Shown here in pieces: positions 62,459 to 64,000 of a stretch of DNA of 64,000 nucleotides. The DNA comes from an uncultured Eubacteriales bacterium (lineage in GTDB: Bacteria > Bacillota > Clostridia > Oscillospirales > CAG-382): contig CAKSEL010000007.1 of NCBI GenBank assembly GCA_934446675.1, positions 67,549 through 131,548 on the forward strand, in the 5' to 3' direction. A program made the translations under genes and the position numbers. How positions within the stretch are numbered: the first letter of the stretch is position 1; each line of letters begins with the position of its first letter. Under the pieces are notes generated by a model. That model saw only the letters and a program-made list of their open reading frames with translations. It did not search any database and was not told the origin of the DNA.

Positions 62459-62756
62459 TCGCTGGCGTAATAAGACAGTTGCCTTCCGGGTATCGCCGGA
62501 GGAGGATGCTCAAATCGAACGCTATGTGCATCTTTCCGGGTTGACCAAGCAGGACTATATCACTCGGCGGCTCGCTCACAAGGATGTAGTGGTGCAGGGC
62601 AATCCCAGAGTTTTCAAGGCGCTGCGGAATCAGCTTGCTGCGGTGTTGGAAGAATTACGCCGGATAGAAGCCGGTAAAGATGTAGATTTGGAACTTTTGG
62701 ACTTGATCGAAATGATAGCCGATATTCTCGGCGGGATGAAGGAGGAATCTGAATGA
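62430..62756 (+). CDS. MobC-like mobilization protein
   Basis: The 108-residue protein has a ribbon-helix-helix start (RNKTVAFRVSPEEDAQIERY) and a helical C-terminus typical of relaxosome accessory MobC proteins. It starts inside the integrase end (29-base overlap), with AGGAAGGGCGG eight bases upstream, and overlaps the next gene by four bases. A relaxase is expected further right, outside the window. Confidence 0.75.
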   Translation: MSLKNRDEHNRWRNKTVAFRVSPEEDAQIERYVHLSGLTKQDYITRRLAHKDVVVQGNPRVFKALRNQLAAVLEELRRIEAGKDVDLELLDLIEMIADILGGMKEESE

Positions 62757-63889
62757 ACAATGAAAAAGAAATGACTGCTCCCGTTGTATCTGTTGGCGCA
62801 GATACGGAGCAGTCATCCCAAAACCTTACTGACAATAGTTTAACCGATTTTGGCCCGGATTTCAAGGGGTTTGATGAAATGCAGAGAGAAATTCTGCGAA
62901 TGATAGACCCGTCCTACTTGAAAACCGTGTCAATGTCTGAACTGTTGGACAATGTGTACCAGAGCAAGCCTCCCCTTGTGGACGGTATTCTCTACCGGGG
63001 TACTTACCTTTTTGTCGGCGCTCCGAAACTGGGCAAGAGCTTCCTGATGACCCAGCTTGCCTATCATATCAGCACCGGCACACCGCTTTGGAATTATCCC
63101 GTTCGTAAAGGGACGGTGCTGTATCTTGCGCTTGAGGACGATTACCGCCGCTTGCAGGAGCGTTCCTATCGGATGTTCGGCACGGCAGAAAATGAGAGCC
63201 TGTTCTTCTCTGTTTCGGCCGGCCAGCTTGGCAGCGGCCTCGACGAGCAGCTCACTAATTTTCTGCGGGAGCATCCAGGCACTTCCCTTATCATCATTGA
63301 CACGCTCCAGAAGGTGCGTGAGGTCGGCGGGGACAACTACAGCTACGCCAACGATTATCAGATCATCACTCGGTTGAAGGCGCTGGCGGATAGCTATGGC
63401 ATCTGTCTGCTTCTTGTCCATCACACCCGAAAACAGCAGTCAGACGATAAGTTTGATATGATCTCCGGCACCAACGGACTGCTGGGTGCGGCGGATGGAG
63501 CATTTCTGCTTACCAAGGAAAAGCGCACCGGCAACGCCGCTTGCCTTGATGTGTCCGGCAGAGATCAGCCGGATCAGCGGCTGCACCTTTTCCGCAACGA
63601 GGAAACCCTTGCGTGGGAGCTGGAGCGTGTGGAAACGGAACTTTGGAAAGCGCCGCCGGAGCCGCTGCTGGAACAGGTTTCGGCTTTTCTTTCTTCGGGT
63701 GGTAAGGAGTGGGCAGGAACGCCCACGGAACTTGCGTCGATTCTCGGCGTGGATATGAAGCCCAATGCTCTGACAAGGCGACTAAATGTCAACGCCGGAC
63801 GGCTGCTGAATGAATATGGCATCCGATATGAAAGCAGCCGCAATCGGAACGAGCGCACTGTAAAGCTTGCAGCGGCAGAGCGGTCGTGA
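62753..63889 (+). CDS. RepA-like AAA ATPase (RecA-fold helicase family)
   Basis: The 378-residue protein has Walker A GAPKLGKSF (about 89-96), Walker B SLIIIDTLQKV (about 176) and LLLVHHTRKQQSDD, the RepA/AAA_25 fold of plasmid and element replication helicases. The C-terminal part has a winged-helix look (GTPTELASILGVDMKPNALTRR in pattern). With the inverted repeats behind it, this suggests autonomous replication of the circular form. Confidence 0.85.
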   Translation: MNNEKEMTAPVVSVGADTEQSSQNLTDNSLTDFGPDFKGFDEMQREILRMIDPSYLKTVSMSELLDNVYQSKPPLVDGILYRGTYLFVGAPKLGKSFLMTQLAYHISTGTPLWNYPVRKGTVLYLALEDDYRRLQERSYRMFGTAENESLFFSVSAGQLGSGLDEQLTNFLREHPGTSLIIIDTLQKVREVGGDNYSYANDYQIITRLKALADSYGICLLLVHHTRKQQSDDKFDMISGTNGLLGAADGAFLLTKEKRTGNAACLDVSGRDQPDQRLHLFRNEETLAWELERVETELWKAPPEPLLEQVSAFLSSGGKEWAGTPTELASILGVDMKPNALTRRLNVNAGRLLNEYGIRYESSRNRNERTVKLAAAERS

Positions 63890-63968
63890 CGATATGTGAC
63901 GGTGTGACGATATTTCTATGAGTGGGTGCGGTATCAAAAATACCGTCACCATCGTCACACACCGTCAC
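63885..63968. repeat. Iteron-like inverted repeats after repA
   Basis: GTGACGATATGTGACGGTGTGACGATA-type words (63885-63911) face ACCGTCACCATCGTCACACACCGTCAC-type words (63942-63967). The shared unit is GTGACGGT/ACCGTCAC, repeated in both orientations around a spacer of about 30 bases. It looks like an origin or oriT region, or a strong hairpin downstream of repA. Confidence 0.55.
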
Positions 63969-64000
63969 AGAAGTTTCGGCGGGGTGCAGGGTGACCTTTT

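Larger units (their letters stand above)
58448..64000. mobile_element. Integrative mobile element inserted at the guaA 3' end (left part; right end outside window)
   Basis: Directly after guaA the sequence changes style. Three minus-strand genes are AT-rich, and the genes from 61152 are GC-richer with different codon use from the host. The region carries XRE, xis, tyrosine integrase, MobC-like and RepA-like genes in the order seen in many Firmicutes integrative and mobilizable elements. No conjugation machinery is visible before the window ends. The first boundary is inferred from the guaA stop and the att-like repeats. Confidence 0.75.

Overview
The window looks like a chromosomal segment of an uncultured gut Clostridia (Oscillospirales-like) bacterium. 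The evidence is the V-type ATPase operon, S-layer-homology and CBM-rich secreted glycan-degrading proteins, a glnA-ANTAR pair, sigma-A promoters (TTGACA/TATAAT) and strong AGGAGG-type ribosome sites. The last 5.5 kb is an integrated mobile element. The organism is inferred from gene content only.

Layout. 1-7.5 kb: a partial secreted repeat protein, then an SLH-anchored GH99-like (WbsX-like) glycosidase translationally coupled to an AraC regulator. 7.6-18 kb: housekeeping and small metabolic genes (PAP2 phosphatase, DUF4830 protein, Gfo/Idh/MocA dehydrogenase, tadA, CPBP protease, small export protein, RsuA-type pseudouridine synthase). Within this stretch an adenylate-forming ligase sits behind a tyrosine-rich leader peptide and attenuator. 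It is followed by a YdcF/SanA protein and a sugar isomerase-like protein. 18-24 kb: alaS, an NlpC/P60 peptidase, ppa, and pnuC with a structured leader. 24-34 kb: a 2893-residue secreted GH2 beta-galactosidase-like enzyme with a divergent AraC regulator. 34-44 kb: YgjP-like metalloprotease and the V-ATPase operon (H-C-I-[repeat]-K-F-E-A-B-D). 44-48 kb: glnA-ANTAR, GH16, PPase-like and NUDIX genes. 48-56.2 kb: two more secreted repeat proteins, each followed 12-15 bp later by a tiny paralogous protein, flanking an AraC + N-acetylhexosamine kinase operon. 56.5 kb: guaA of the long, eukaryote-like form. 58.4 kb to the end: mobile element in the guaA 3' region, with an XRE/serine-protease/unknown cassette, xis, int, a MobC-like gene and a RepA-like ATPase.

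Function. The secreted GH2, GH99-like and repeat proteins, three AraC regulators, GH16 and an N-acetylhexosamine 1-kinase-like enzyme suggest regulated use of host or plant glycans. NMN/nicotinamide riboside uptake, a proton- or sodium-moving V-ATPase and nitrogen control by an ANTAR antiterminator are core physiology.

Most unusual: (i) a family of four ~0.63-0.83 kb non-coding repeats at 8.3, 15.7, 21.9 and 39.8 kb whose hairpins are kept by compensatory changes, one copy splitting the V-ATPase operon; (ii) the tyrosine leader before a CoA-ligase-like gene; (iii) surface protein/microprotein pairs with a shared undescribed C-terminal domain; (iv) the XRE-protease-unknown cassette on the mobile element, a candidate defence system. 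No tRNA, rRNA or CRISPR array was seen.
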